Source: Silene noctiflora (Eukaryota > Streptophyta > Magnoliopsida > Caryophyllales > Caryophyllaceae). From it: a DNA stretch of 28,706 nucleotides. Position numbers and translations under genes: made by a program. The DNA lies in the NCBI GenBank assembly GCA_009801015.1, contig VHZZ01000223.1, positions 213,808-242,513 of the forward strand, read 5' to 3'. The notes beneath the pieces are model-generated. The model saw only the letters and a program-made list of their open reading frames with translations. It made no database searches and was not told the origin of the DNA. Each line of letters begins with the position of its first letter. The first letter of the stretch is position 1. This document shows positions 9,081 through 20,500 of the stretch, in pieces.

Positions 9081-10610
9081 TTATATTCAACATTCTCTTA
9101 GAGTCCTATCCTCCATCATATTTGTCTACTACTCTTCATCGGTCATCCTCCCTTGCATCATTTGTTACCCTGCCTTACCTTGAATAGTAATCAACAATAA
9201 ACAAAATTTGTAGGGAAGTCGTTCACCTCTTAGCCATCAATTATAATCTTACTAATAAAAATACAAAAAATAAACAATACAATAACAAAATCATTATATG
9301 TGGGTCGGGGGTCCAAAGCCGGGTCAAAAGCTTGGGCCAACTTCAACCCACATATAACCCCAACCTTTTCCGACCGAAGAGGCCCCAAACTCGAAACCCT
9401 TAAAAATGTGAGTTAGTTCAAGTCCAACTAAAGGGTTGTCACTAGATCACCTCTATCTCTAAATATCAAACGGATTTTCTCATATCGATTTATGTACGAG
9501 TCCGTACTTTGTTGTAATACTATGTATAAAACAGTCTTTCTTATCTTAGTTATATATCGTTTGTATTTAGTGGGACGATATATAATTTTTTTTTTGATAA
9601 AATTGAGACGGTATTTATCCTTATAAATACAAAAACATTTTAAGTATCCACATTAAGCCACCTCACTTTTACATGATGGAAGCTTATTGGCTATTGGTAT
9701 GTAGTGGGGACAGTTTGAAAATAAATAACTAATTATAAATTATATGCAATAGTAACAACATTTCTCATACCTTCTCCATTTAACAATTCTACAAATGACT
9801 ACATCATCTTTTCCTTACAAATTCAATACTTTCATTTTTTTTTTTTTTGACTACTAACATCAATTATTCCTTTTGTAATTCAACAACATTTTCTTTATCA
9901 AAGGTATCAAAAATGTAAAAAAAATAACATTTTTACTAGAGTTCAATAATTGTTTGCTAGCTAACAGTATAAAAAAAAAATTAAATACAATGGTCCGGTG
10001 CCTACCAAATACGTTTGATTGAAAATACTAAAAACAGTGGAAGAAATTCATAAGGGGAACTATGATAATCTGTAAAAAAATAAATATAAATACACTAATT
10101 TACGGCGGCAATTGTATTGTATATTTTAATTTTCTACTATTTTAAAATAAATAAATAAAATAGACAAACGTGGAGCCAATTATATTGTATATTTCAAATT
10201 TATACTATTTTTAAAATAATAAAAAAATAGACAAACGTACAAAATGTTGTAGATAATTTTTTTTGGCATAGAATTTATACCAATATCATTTGCGCTATTT
10301 TTTTTTAAAACTAAATCGAAAATTATTATTACTAACAAACAATGAGATCATTATGTAAAATGAGATCATTTATTAATTATTCTTGGAACTTTTTTACTAC
10401 TACATTAGTGTAAAATTGTCTTACTGGATACTAACTCTTAGCAAAAAAAAATATAAAATTTAAATTAAAAATCAAAGGATTTAACAAAATTACGTGATTT
10501 TATTAAATAATGTATATACTTTTNAACTTTATTTTATATAATCAATATTTTAAAGACTAATGGTAATTTTGTGAAATTGACATATTTAGTTAAATTGTTG
10601 AGTATTTTAT
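9081..10610. other. AT-rich intergenic stretch, partly Helitron body
   Basis: No gene was seen. Two related blocks, 'tattgtatattttaattttctactattttaaaataa' near 10110 and 'tattgtatatttcaaatttatactatttttaaaataat' near 10180, form a roughly 70-bp direct repeat; each is followed by a 'agacaaacg' block. An ambiguous base (n) occurs at 10524. The 3' part probably belongs to the Helitron that ends at 10641, whose 5' end I could not place. Confidence 0.5.
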
Positions 10611-10641
10611 CCCGTGTAATTTTGCACGGGAGTAAAACTAA
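10611..10641 (+). mobile_element. Helitron 3' terminus
   Basis: A hairpin CCCGTG-taattttg-CACGGG (10611-10630) is followed 7 bases later by CTAA (10638-10641) and then T. A GC-rich stem about 7-11 bases before a CTRR end, inserted before T, is the diagnostic Helitron 3' structure. It matches the end of the complete copy at 24751-25344 (CCCGTGCA…TGCGCGGGATTAAAACTAG). Only the end is identified; the body extends leftward for an unknown distance. Confidence 0.65.
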
Positions 10642-10682
10642 TTTTAATTAAAGACAAATAAATGAATCGGATGTGAAAGCAA

Positions 10683-10816
10683 AATTTTAAATAACCCGTC
10701 TTGCTTGTGACGTTTCACGAGTCTCTCCCCACTTACCTCTCCCACTTGCAAGTTTGTCTCACGTCACAAGTTTTGTAACGTGTTCACACGACAATTGAGA
10801 ATTTGTGAATTTTAAA
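10683..10816. mobile_element. MITE with 9-bp target-site duplication, upstream of the TDBD gene
   Basis: The 116-bp body (10692-10807) is flanked by AATTTTAAA at 10683-10691 and 10808-10816. It begins TAACCCGTCTTGCTTGTGACG and ends TTGAGAATTTGTG. This resembles the element at 26818-26925, which begins with CGTCTTACTTGTGACGG and ends AATGAGAATCTGTA and also has a 9-bp duplication. Nine-base duplications suggest Mutator-type transposition. Internal 'cgtcacaag' is the reverse complement of the 'cttgtgacg' head. Confidence 0.65.
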
Positions 10817-10879
10817 ATAGAAAACAGTGACTCAGTCTGTCCCCAGTTAACTTTAGTACTCTCCTTCCCCGTAATCAAA

Positions 10880-10950
10880 CCGCCTTCACCACCGCCGCCG
10901 TCGCCATTAATGCCGCCGCCGTCGCCATTACCGCCGCTGCCGCCGCATTA
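10880..10950 (+). repeat. GCC-rich 5'UTR microsatellite
   Basis: This is a run of CCG/GCC triplets with two 'gtcgccattaatgccgccgcc'-like segments, directly before the proposed start codon at 10964. It contains an ATG at 10910 that is in frame with the main start. Initiation there would add 18 proline-rich residues (MPPPSPLPPLPP…). GC-rich triplet leaders are common in plant 5'UTRs and may affect translation. Confidence 0.7.
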
Positions 10951-10963
10951 CGCCTCGATAGTC

Positions 10964-13900
10964 ATGGTAATTTCGCTTTCTTTAATTTAATTCCACTATT
11001 TTTGTTGCAAATTTTAGAATTCCATGTTTATGAACAAATTGAGTTCGTGAATCATTTGGTAAATTTTTAATTTTTTGTAGTTTTAGGATAGATACAGAAA
11101 CTAGTTTAATCATGAAGCACGTTTTAGATTCGATGATTCGATCGTTGGGTCGAATTATGGCGAAATGCAGTGAGGTTTTAGGTTTTTCTCTTGATCGCCT
11201 GAAATTTGCCTTATTTTTTCTGTATAATGATATGCAATTGACAATTTACTGATTAGAATATAGTATTACGCTGTCGCGGTATTGGTTGTCGCTGCCTAAT
11301 CTCGCTACATACGATCTGTATCAACTTTCAACAGTGGTGAGATACGGTTGTGGTAAACTTCAAAATCTTTATAACTTGGTTGAGTATCGGTGTCTCAACA
11401 GATATTTAAAAGTATGGATTAGATTGGCGAAGGCAATAGAGTTTGAGGAACTTTTTAAGGAGTATCGACTGTGATAATAAGAAATGACAGAAATTACAAT
11501 TTTACTGATTAGAATATAGTACTACACTATCGCGGTATTGGTAGTCGCGACCTAATCTTGCTAAATGCAATCAGTATCGCTTTCAAATTCGGTAAAATGT
11601 GGTTGTGGTAAACTCCGAACCTTTATAACTTGGGCGAGTATCTGTGTAGCGGCCGATATTTAGAACTATGGATTAGATTGGGGAAGGAAATATCTATTGA
11701 GAAACTTGTTAGGGAGTATCTGCTATGATAATAAGCAAATGGCAGAAATTTTCGAAAGGTATGGATCAGTTGTAGACTTGTAGTGCTTATTGGCCGACTC
11801 CATGAAAATTGAATTAATGCTTATTGGATTACAAACGATTTATCGATATATTGCTTAAGGGGTCATATCATTGCTAATGTTCGACAAGGTTCATGATAAG
11901 GAAGGTAGTCATGTTAGGGTTATCTACCATGCATTTTATTTTTTGTTTCTTGTATTCATTGTGATGTTTATGTATAATTACGATCCAGAGTTAGCTAGAT
12001 TTGAGTGTTTGAGTGATATTTGGTAGAGATAGTAAATATTAAGAGCTTGATGCCATGATGAGTTTGGTGTTCTCAAGAGTGTATGATTTGTTTGAAATAT
12101 AAAAACGAAAAAGGATCATTCCAAAGAGCACACTGATGGAAATATTGGTAGGAGTTAACCTTGTCACCATAATGCTCATTATGATCGGAGCGTGGTGTAA
12201 GTTACAGGTTTTGGTCTCAACTCAATAGTCAAGGATGATTGTCGATGAAGGGTTAAAGTAGAGTTCTAAAGCAGCATGCGGGTAACTGAGGTTTAATTGC
12301 CGTTGTGATGTCCACTTTTTGAGTTTCTTATGTGGTTTAAGAACCTTGCTATTGGATTGATAGAGGGAGATAAAGTTTATAACTTTTACAGCACTTTTGA
12401 GTTAAGTAGTGAAGAGAGGCAGGTTATTCATGCTTTTGTTTCGGTCAAATCAGCACTTTGTCGTTTGCCTAGGACAAACTAGAGTTGTGTGTACATGGTT
12501 TCATTCCCCACCCTCAAAATTTAGGGCGCACAACTGGAGACAAATAGTTTGTAGAAAGCTTGACACAGAAATCACGTGTCAGAATTACCCGTGTCTTAGT
12601 CATGGATACTGTTAACGGGCATTTGCATTATTATTATAGGGCAGGCGATTCTGTAAGATTCTACTCAATATAGCTGCAATGTTGGCATCATTTGTGATTA
12701 ACTCACAGCAATGTGTATTCTTCTGCTGCTTGTTTTGTTGAAGTAGATGTTTGCGTTATCACTGAGAAGTCGTAAATATCATCTATTTTGAATCGTCAAA
12801 CTTATAGCATGAAGGCTCGGGATAATTGTGTTGAAGAGTGCTGACATAGATCTGAGTGATGATTTGATTTTTCAAAAAATTATTTATTTTTTTATTTTCT
12901 GTAGGATGGTTCATAATTTTGTACGTTTCAATTTTTTCAGAGTAAAGGCCTTTGGATGTCTAAGGATGCTGTGAACTTAACTAATGGGGAGATGACTTTT
13001 GATAATATTTCAAGGATGCAAGTTAAGCGGCCACCGCAGTGGTTTATTGATAGCAGTGAAGCAGAGCCGATACCTTGTAAGAAGCAAGCTCTAGAAGATG
13101 CATGTGGCAGTTCCTGCACTGGAGTGCTACCCTCTAGTGTTCCTACTTGGGGAAATTTGTTAGGCTTCAACTCCATACCTACTCAGCTCAATGAAAGATA
13201 TGTGGACCCTGACACTACCCGGAACATTAATTTTGATGAGACAATCGTTCCACCTATTGGTACTGAACATTTGATTACGGGTAGAGATCCTTTTGGGAAT
13301 ATTTCCCCATTTGGGTTATCCATGTCTCATTCACCCAAAAATTCCATGTTTGCTGTTGACTTTGGAGGGATCAGGAAGGTAAAAGTTAGTGAAGTAAGGG
13401 ATTCAGAGAACCTCATGCCTAATAGTGAATTTGTGGTCAGGAGAATGGGTCATGGTTATAGCAAGGTGGACAATGCTAGTGTTTCCATGGCCCTGACATA
13501 TGGGCAAGAGGATGCCAATATTTTTACGTTAGGGGAGTCTTATGGTGGAAAAGATGACGATTTTTTGTCAATAAGACAATCTTTCAATAAAGGAGACGGA
13601 GCCGAACTTGCTATTGGGCATAAGAATGAGGCTGACGGTAGCATCATGCCAATATCAAGTTCATTTAGCAAAAGCAATATTGATGTCATGTCGACGCCTC
13701 AGAACTTGTATAGGCAAGATAGCAGTATTTTTTCCGTGGAAAACCCTAGAAAAGCAGATGATAGTATGATCTCCGTGAGCCAGGAGGACAAAGGTGATAG
13801 TTTTGTCTCGGCAAGTAACAATTACAGTTATAAAATAGAAGTCAACACCATAGGAACAGCTCAATCTAGGAACAAATCTGTAGGCCATGGTTTATCTGTC

Positions 13901-14882
13901 AGCTACCCTTTAGACACGAGCGAAAGTAGTATAATATCTTTTGGTGGTCATCACAATGAAGCCAGCACTTCAGGGCGACTGATATGCAATCACGGCTTGC
14001 CAGCTGGCCAGGCTGCAGAAATATTAGATTTTTCCAACCTGAAGGACTTGGCTGTTGATAATCCAATCGTTTGTACTGCTCAGGCTCTCTCTGATGGAGT
14101 AGAAAGTACCTCCAAAAGGAAAGGGGACCGTACATCATTGAAGAATGCATCTCTGAACAATTTTCCTTCAAATGTTAGAAGCTTGCTTTCAACCGGTATC
14201 TTGGATGAGGTTCCTGTGAAGTACACTGCTTGGTCACGGGAGGTATAACTTCTTAGCAGTAGCTTCTTGTTCCGTTGCTTCTTCTGACTTTTGGTAACAG
14301 TATCCATTTGTTTTCTTATTAGAAGATACTACATGGAATTATTAAAGGTTCTGGATATCTTTGTGGATGTCAGTCATGCAACTTCTCTAAGGTCAGTGGA
14401 CTTTGTTAACTTTTTGATGAAAATTCGTGCAAAGCGTTATTGTATTTATAAGAGTTTCTTTCTGCCTTTCAGGTCATAAATGCTTTTGAGTTTGAGCGTC
14501 ACGCTGGTTGTAAAACTAAACACCCAAACAATCACATTTATTTTGGGAACGGTAAAACCATTTACGGGGTTGTACAAGAGCTTAGAAGTACTCCACAGAA
14601 TATGTTGTTTGACATTATTCAAACAGTTACTGGTTCACCCATCAATCAGAAGTCGTTCCGCTTATGGAAAGGTGACTATTATTTTGCCCTATACAGTATT
14701 ACAGTATGATGTTCGGTTGTTTTCATTTGACTCCATTTAGTAGTCTTTGTTGTCTCCCCCACATGTTCTTTTGCTTTCATTCCTGATAACCTGATTATTT
14801 TCTCGCTTCAGAATCTTTCCTTGCTGCAACTCGTGAACTTCAGCGCATTTATAGCAAAGACGAGAGAAAGCAATTGTTGTGA
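10964..14882 (+). CDS. TDBD (Jas/TPL-binding-like) domain protein, AT5G13660/AT5G59830-like
   Basis: Exons: 10964-10966, 12941-14242, 14323-14391, 14473-14671 and 14812-14882. All junctions are GT-AG and all phases agree, giving about 547 residues. Exon 1 contributes only the initiator Met; exon 2 continues SKGLWMSKDA, with an alternative start at Met 12956. The long second exon is Ser/Asn-rich, polar and probably disordered, with repeated blocks such as SFSK/SSIFSVEN/ISFGG. The C-terminal 130 residues form the conserved domain: VRSLLSTGILDEVPVKY, then GSGYLCGCQSCNFSK, FEFERHAGCKTKHPNNHIYF, TIYGVVQELRS and FRLWK. The order of Cys and His residues (CxCxxC…HxxC…H) is that of the TDBD family, which is also found next to PHD fingers in plant chromatin proteins. 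It is probably nuclear. The family name is from memory; the biochemical role is not established. Confidence 0.85.
10967..12940 (+). other. First intron of the TDBD gene
   Basis: This 1.97 kb intron has donor GTAATT directly after the ATG and acceptor 'attttttcag'. It contains an old tandem duplication at 11241-11750. No coding exon is evident inside; frames at 11286-11474 and 12409-12615 are intronic. Leader introns of this kind in plants often raise expression. Confidence 0.7.
11241..11750 (+). repeat. Diverged 255-bp tandem duplication in the intron
   Basis: Copy 1 (11241-11495) and copy 2 (11496-11750) align end to end with no length difference. Both contain 'actgattagaatatagta', 'tcgcggtattggt', 'ggttgtggtaaac', 'tatggattagattgg' and 'gataataag', and end 'cagaaatt'. 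Many substitutions separate them, so the duplication is not recent. Confidence 0.85.
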
Positions 14883-15018
14883 ACCTGTCTATAAATTAAA
14901 GGAGTTGGTAATAACATCTCTGTTCAACACTTGAACATGTGATAGACTCATACTCGTTGATGAAACAAATTAAATCATCTTTTAGCTTGTGACTGTTGTG
15001 AGAACCCGTAAACTGTGA
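14883..15018 (+). other. 3' flank of the TDBD gene
   Basis: This is the stretch after the TGA at 14880-14882. It contains AT-rich sequence and 'attaaagg', suited to a 3'UTR. No exact polyadenylation site can be named. Confidence 0.45.
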
Positions 15019-15972
15019 ATGAGGTATATTGAAGTCTCACAAATCTGTGAAGTTGGTACTGAACCATTTACAAAGATCTAATCTTGAAAACGTAGACTGA
15101 TGTTAATACTTATGCTAACTCGGATATATTTTAATCATATATAAACATAAAACAATTAGTTCAGGAACGATATTCATTTGGCTTTCCTTGATTCGCAAGT
15201 AATTACTGAGACTTTGTAAACTTAACAAGATAATCTTGCAGTTTTGCCCACATGGATGCCTGGTCTAGGTCGGGTTCATACAGTTGCCCAAGCCACAGAA
15301 GCACTTTTGTCAACCTCGATGGACCAGGTTAGTTTTCAATCAAATCCTTAAAAGAAGAAAAAGGGCATTAAACGCTCGCAAGAGTTCAATACCTTGTGTG
15401 ATTGAAAACAAGGACGAAAACTCGCTAATTTTCACTGTTATTCACGTTGAGTAACAGATGATTAAGGTTCCTGTCAAGGTCTGGAAAGTGCATACTGCAG
15501 TCAGGTAAATTGATCCATAGATTTCATTTCTCGAATTTATTATCTGAAAAGAGGAGAAAGGGACTAGCTAAACACAATTATCACAATTATTGCGCGGTTA
15601 TATTTCAAGGCTCTGTATTTTGCTATTCCAATGCCTAATTAATTAAGAATGACATCACATCACATATAACCTGGTTGACTAATTAGGCATGTCAGATTGC
15701 CAGGTTCTATCTACATGGTCTCTTCTCATACATAGTCATGCTGTTTCCCTTGGACGCGAGTAATCCTTCAAATACCCGTCCGCCTTGCTGATTTCCATTG
15801 CATGGGTTTTTGAGCGAAAAATAATTGCTAACCCAATTTATGGATACTTTTTTGTTTGGGGCGAGATATGTTCATCCTTTGTTTTATTTTGTTTTGCAGA
15901 CCTGATGCGTACGAAGAAAGCATATGTCATTTTAGTGGCGACTGGCGAGTATCATACTTCAGACCTGACTAA
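15019..15972 (+). CDS. Unrecognised small multi-exon reading frame (candidate gene)
   Basis: Candidate exons are 15019-15055, 15242-15327, 15458-15504 and 15900-15972. The last three have convincing borders ('cttgcag' acceptor and GTTAGT donor; 'aacag' and GTAAAT; 'ttttgcag') and phases 1-0, 0-2 and 2-stop. They join without a stop into an open frame that includes LPTWMPGLGRVHTVAQATEA, IKVPVKVWKVHTAVRPDAYE and SGDWRVSYFRPD. The first exon (MRYIEVSQICEV, donor GTACTG) is weaker and chosen only because phase fits; it would give about 80 residues. I do not recognise the protein and see no transmembrane or known domain. It may be the tail of a larger gene, an alternative 3' end of the TDBD transcript, or a relic. 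Confidence 0.35.
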
Positions 15973-16990
15973 GAGATTGGTAGCTTACAACTTGTAGTAA
16001 ATGTTTCTCGAGTCTGGTTAGGAGTTAGCCTGCAAACCCGCAACTTGTACTAACACATCTTTTCTTTAATCGCAAGTTTGTATTCCCGTGATGTGTTTTT
16101 TTTTTCCCCCGATAGTTCTATTAATGGCAAAAGGGCGCTAGGAAAATGAAATGAAGCCATCCCATAAGCTCATAAAGAGCAGGAATTAAAGAGCAACAAC
16201 ATAACGAAAATCAAAAGCCCAGATCCTCAAATAATCAAGGCAACCTAATGAGTAATGAAGACCTGCCTAAAATCTGAATTGAACTAGTACTGTACCGAAA
16301 ACGTCATAAAATTTAGAGGAAGTTTTACTACAGGATCGAAAGATTAATGAACATCACTCTTTATAATCTCCAACATTCGTCTTGCTCTTAATGCTCGTTT
16401 AATTGGCAAGGAACTTATGCAGCCAGGCTCCAGATCTGCCATTTAAACAAGACGTGCCGAAAACAAGCCTTCAAGGGCCAAACAGCTACCAAAAGTGTAT
16501 CGCCTATTCGCCTACCTCCTCCATTATACATTTATACTCCATCCTTTCAAGTCATTTTCAAGCGGTTCAAAAATACTCACAAATTAAAACAAACACATGA
16601 AAATGTCGTGAAAGAAAATGGTGTATTCCTTTACCCCTTCTTCCAAAAGAAGGAAATAAAAGTCGGTGTAACAAACCGCAACAAAAATCCAATTGATAAT
16701 TAGTGCGCAATTTAGCTAATTTTCATTTTGACTCAACTGGTGATTCTACAGCTCTCATAGAATACACGACGATACAGCCCTAATCGATAGGGTTGTCGAA
16801 GAATAGACAAGCGCCAATTTATAAACAAAGATCCCTAACATGTTACACTGTTTTTTCTGCAACATTAGTACATCACCTTATGTACAGTTTAATCTAAAGC
16901 AAGGGAGACGGACACGTCTCCTTTAACAAGTAGGCAACCTCTTGCATTATTATTCTCTCGATTTTTTTTTCTTCAAGTAGACCTAGCAGC
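15973..16990. other. Convergent intergenic region
   Basis: This lies between the plus-strand gene and the 3' end of the minus-strand DUF3755 gene. It has a T/C homopolymer (tttttttttccccc) near 16097-16110. No gene, RNA or repeat structure is supported. A short palindrome 'gagacggacacgtctc' occurs at 16906-16921. Part may be 3'UTR of one or both genes. Confidence 0.5.
16906..16921. repeat. Short perfect palindrome-like site
   Basis: GAGACG-GACA-CGTCTC forms a 6-bp stem with a 4-base loop, in the region between two convergent genes. It could be a hairpin in either 3'UTR; no function is claimed. Confidence 0.5.
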
Positions 16991-17299
16991 ATGCTTCAAA
17001 ATTGCGTTCTCTAGACACAAAACACGGGACCCAATATATTTGCAATAGAGTGGTACACAGAGACGAGGTCATCTCTAAAATTTACATAGGAAGTTTCTGT
17101 ACTTTCAGTCAGTGATTTCCACTCGTCCTCTCCTAAGATCATCGATAGCTTCACTTGTGATCGGGTTGCAAACTTGCAATCCTTTATGCACTCCAAACAC
17201 GATTATCTACTGGAATGACAACCACAAACAAGCTCTTCAGTAAAGGGAAATACAAACAAGTTTTTGAGTGAAGGGAAATACAAACTGCATCACAAGAGA

Positions 17300-17322
17300 C
17301 GGCAATATTTTTTTTTTTTTTT
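17300..17322. repeat. Poly-T tract
   Basis: A run of about 18 T's follows 'gcaata' near 17308. It lies downstream of the DUF3755 exons and causes the lysine run in a minus-strand frame that is not a gene. Confidence 0.6.
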
Positions 17323-17574
17323 TTTTGAGCAAAAATTTAACAATACTATACGCCATGTTCACAACATACAAAGTTAGAAATTTAATTATTATTTTTTCTG
17401 CATCACACATTGAAAGTTGAGACATATGGAAGGCTGTATGAATAATCGACTATGAATGAAAGTTCCGCAAAAGAGATATCATAAGAGTGACCATTGTAGC
17501 ACTTCAATTTTGGTTTTTTCGATTTTTACAAAGTTGTAGCACTTCAATTTTGGTTTTCAGACATCAATGAGTTC

Positions 17575-20500
17575 TCACAAAAAAAAATCACAAAAAAATA
17601 ATGGAATGAGGATTTTATAAGCATTAATCATGGAGGCCTGACGACATGTAGGAGAATTTACCGGAGGTGTACGAGGCAAAATGCGGTTGGCAAGATTCTG
17701 ATCAATAGATACTGGAAGATCTTGCATCTGTCTCATTTTGCCTGAGAATTCTCTCATGCTACAATCATCCAGAGATCAGCAATCAGAGGCTTTTAGTGAA
17801 AAATTTAGTTTTACTTCTAAAAATGCAGATATGAGATGCATACTTGTTTAGAATGACATTGATGTTGTTAATGTTTTCTCTTGCACGACATAAGAGATTG
17901 ATATTATCCTGCATCTGACCATCGCAACCAACCGTAACTAAGGAGGCGCCACTTGATTCCTGCATGGAAATCAAATAGCAAGATGTAGTAATGTCGTCTT
18001 CCAACAATAGAAACAGTTATGCACTCAAAGTACCACGTGATCACATCAGACATGTAGGACAAGAACCAGACTACCATCCATTCCAAATTTTTGTCAACTT
18101 TGGTGATCAACCATGATCAACTTTTACATTAATTTCTCCAAATATGTGCTGAGGTAAGATGTACGATTTGTCATGTTTAATTAGCAAAATAACTTTTTTC
18201 ATATCCTCATTTTCAAAAAGTTGAAACTAGTTTATATTGTGAGGAAATGTTGGTCAAAGCTAACGTTGTTTAACTACCACAATAAATGCGGAATGGAAAA
18301 AGTTTTTAGATCTTGTTCGGAGAGAATATTAGAAGGGAGGGGCAGGGAAGGAAAAGGAAGGGAGGTTGAGGGTAAGGATTTGATTTGGATTGAGGATTCC
18401 CAGAAACCAGAAAAGGTACCACAGAAAACTAACATAAAGTTGAACTTTCAGAAATCTATAAAAAATACGAGCAAGTCTCGTGGATCAATATAGTACTCCG
18501 TATTTAACTAAAGATACTTGCTCCTTATTAGTCACCTTCGCCCTCTCACCCAAAAAATCAAGAACTAGATATGATTAGCATTAATAATTTTTAACTTGGA
18601 AGTTAGAACCTCCAATTGGGAAAACATGAATTCTCGGGGGAAAGGAACACCATGGTGAGTCTTAGATTTATCCGTTTCATTACATATTCATCTACCTACG
18701 AGAAAAACGATGGAGATAACTAGAAGAGGCCTTTCACTTAGTAGTACATGTATTAATCAAGTCCTTAGTCCTTACAGATGCTCACCTTCAAACATGTTAT
18801 GTTACTGTCAATTTGATTAAATGCCAGAAGATTTTGCTGCAAAAGCTCCTTTGCTTTGCTACCCAAGACTGTTACAAAAGAAAACGCAAAAAATAAAGTC
18901 AGAATAAAAATAAATAAAATGGATGTATCATTTAAAAAGTAGGGAAAAAAAATGAGAAACGGACCTTGACATTTTAGACGTTGATTCTGGTCCATTTGGT
19001 TCTGTTGGAAGGAGTATGAAGCCACACTAGGTATTGAAGCTGACGGAAAAGTTGTCTTTGAAGATGATTCCATAAACTTATCCTGGTAAAAGCATGATGA
19101 TTAGAACATCTTCGAGGAAGTTTTAAGTTAAAACATAACCCTCTATTAGTCTATTTAGGTACAAATAGAGAGAGAGAGAGAGAGGCGGATGGAGGGAAGG
19201 GAAAGGGAGGGAAGGGGGATTGAGCAATGTCATTTTCCTTCCTATATTGGATGGACTTTAATTTGCCTTGTAGGACGAAAATTGAGGAACCCTTTTTCCT
19301 TTCCTTCCATTTTCCCCTGCCTCAATATTGCTAACCAAACAAAGAAAATTGTCTCCTCATTTTCCCTCCAAACCCTTCCATCCAAACATAGAGTAAGTCA
19401 GAATTCCAAATAGAAGTATACTACCACATTTAAAAGAAACAGGATGCATATGGCTGAGTGCAAACACAAATCAGTTGAATATGCTTACCTTTCTAGAATT
19501 GGCCTTCCTTATCATAAATGACTCTTCTTGTTTTCTTCGCTTTCTCTGTAAACCAATTAACAATAATTCAGTCTTAGTCCATGAATCCGCGAGCAAGCAT
19601 ATCACTAGATGGAAGAAAATTATAAGAGGCAAAAGCAGTTCTCAAACTAAGGGAACCCTCTATATGAGCTTCCAGAAACTGGTACAGGGAGCACAATTAG
19701 CATTTGATAGAATATCCAGAAGTACATCAGGACTTCTGTGATAATGTTGTAAAAGGCATTGGCATAGCCAACAAGGCAACAATTCATGCTCGTGAAGTGA
19801 GCATAGTTACTGGGACCATGCACTCCCTCAAAGTATCAAGTCTACAAAGTCAACATCTGCTAGAAGACGCCAGCCAAGGGCAATGAAGATCGACATATGC
19901 TAAATAGCAATAAGCACCACTTCAACAAAAAATACAAACCAGGAAAAATATTTGATCCATTTATATCCTCGACGTAAAGGAAGTATTATCACAAGCCAAA
20001 GCAAAAAGAGTACACCGGAGGACTTGATCTGGCCGAGCCAGAGCTGGCACAAAAGGCTGCAGGCTGCAGCAACATTGCTATGCCTAGGAATGCAGATAAT
20101 CCAATCCTTAGATCAAGATGTGTCTGTTCTATTCTTTTCTTTTCTTTTACATTTTTTTTCAAAACTAATTCATAAAATGTCTGTTCCAAAACAAGCTTTT
20201 CCAATTCAAGTCTTACTAATCTCTTAGCCTTACAAATCCCAACCTCAACTTAGACTAGGTCAAGCTCGAATAAGGATCGAGCTCGAGATCATTTTGACCA
20301 AGCTCGAGCAAAACTTTGACGAAATCAATTACAAAGGCTTGTCGAGCTAGCACAACTCACTTACACGGTTACACCCCCTACCTATACCTCATGAATGCCA
20401 GAGTTTTACGATATTCATCAGAGGGTCCTAAATGTTATGTTTGTCTTCTTTTTGCACATAATTTGTAGCTATATGCTTTATCAGTAATTAGTTATAACTA

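Noticed and set aside
10524..10524. An ambiguous base as a sign of an assembly join
   Set aside because: A single 'n' in AT-rich sequence is more likely a low-quality call. Nothing else suggests a misjoin here.
12937..14307. Several minus-strand and alternative frames across the TDBD exon (for example 13899-14171)
   Set aside because: They are antisense shadows of a well-supported coding exon and show no family features.
17011..17196. A minus-strand frame as the last exon of the DUF3755 gene
   Set aside because: No acceptor in the right phase gives a family-like C-terminus, so it is more likely 3'UTR or intergenic sequence.
19475..20227. Frames of 60-91 residues within the large DUF3755 intron
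   Set aside because: Composition is not protein-like, and they lie between two exons whose splice phases join correctly without them. The first one simply overlaps the RKRRK exon on the other strand.
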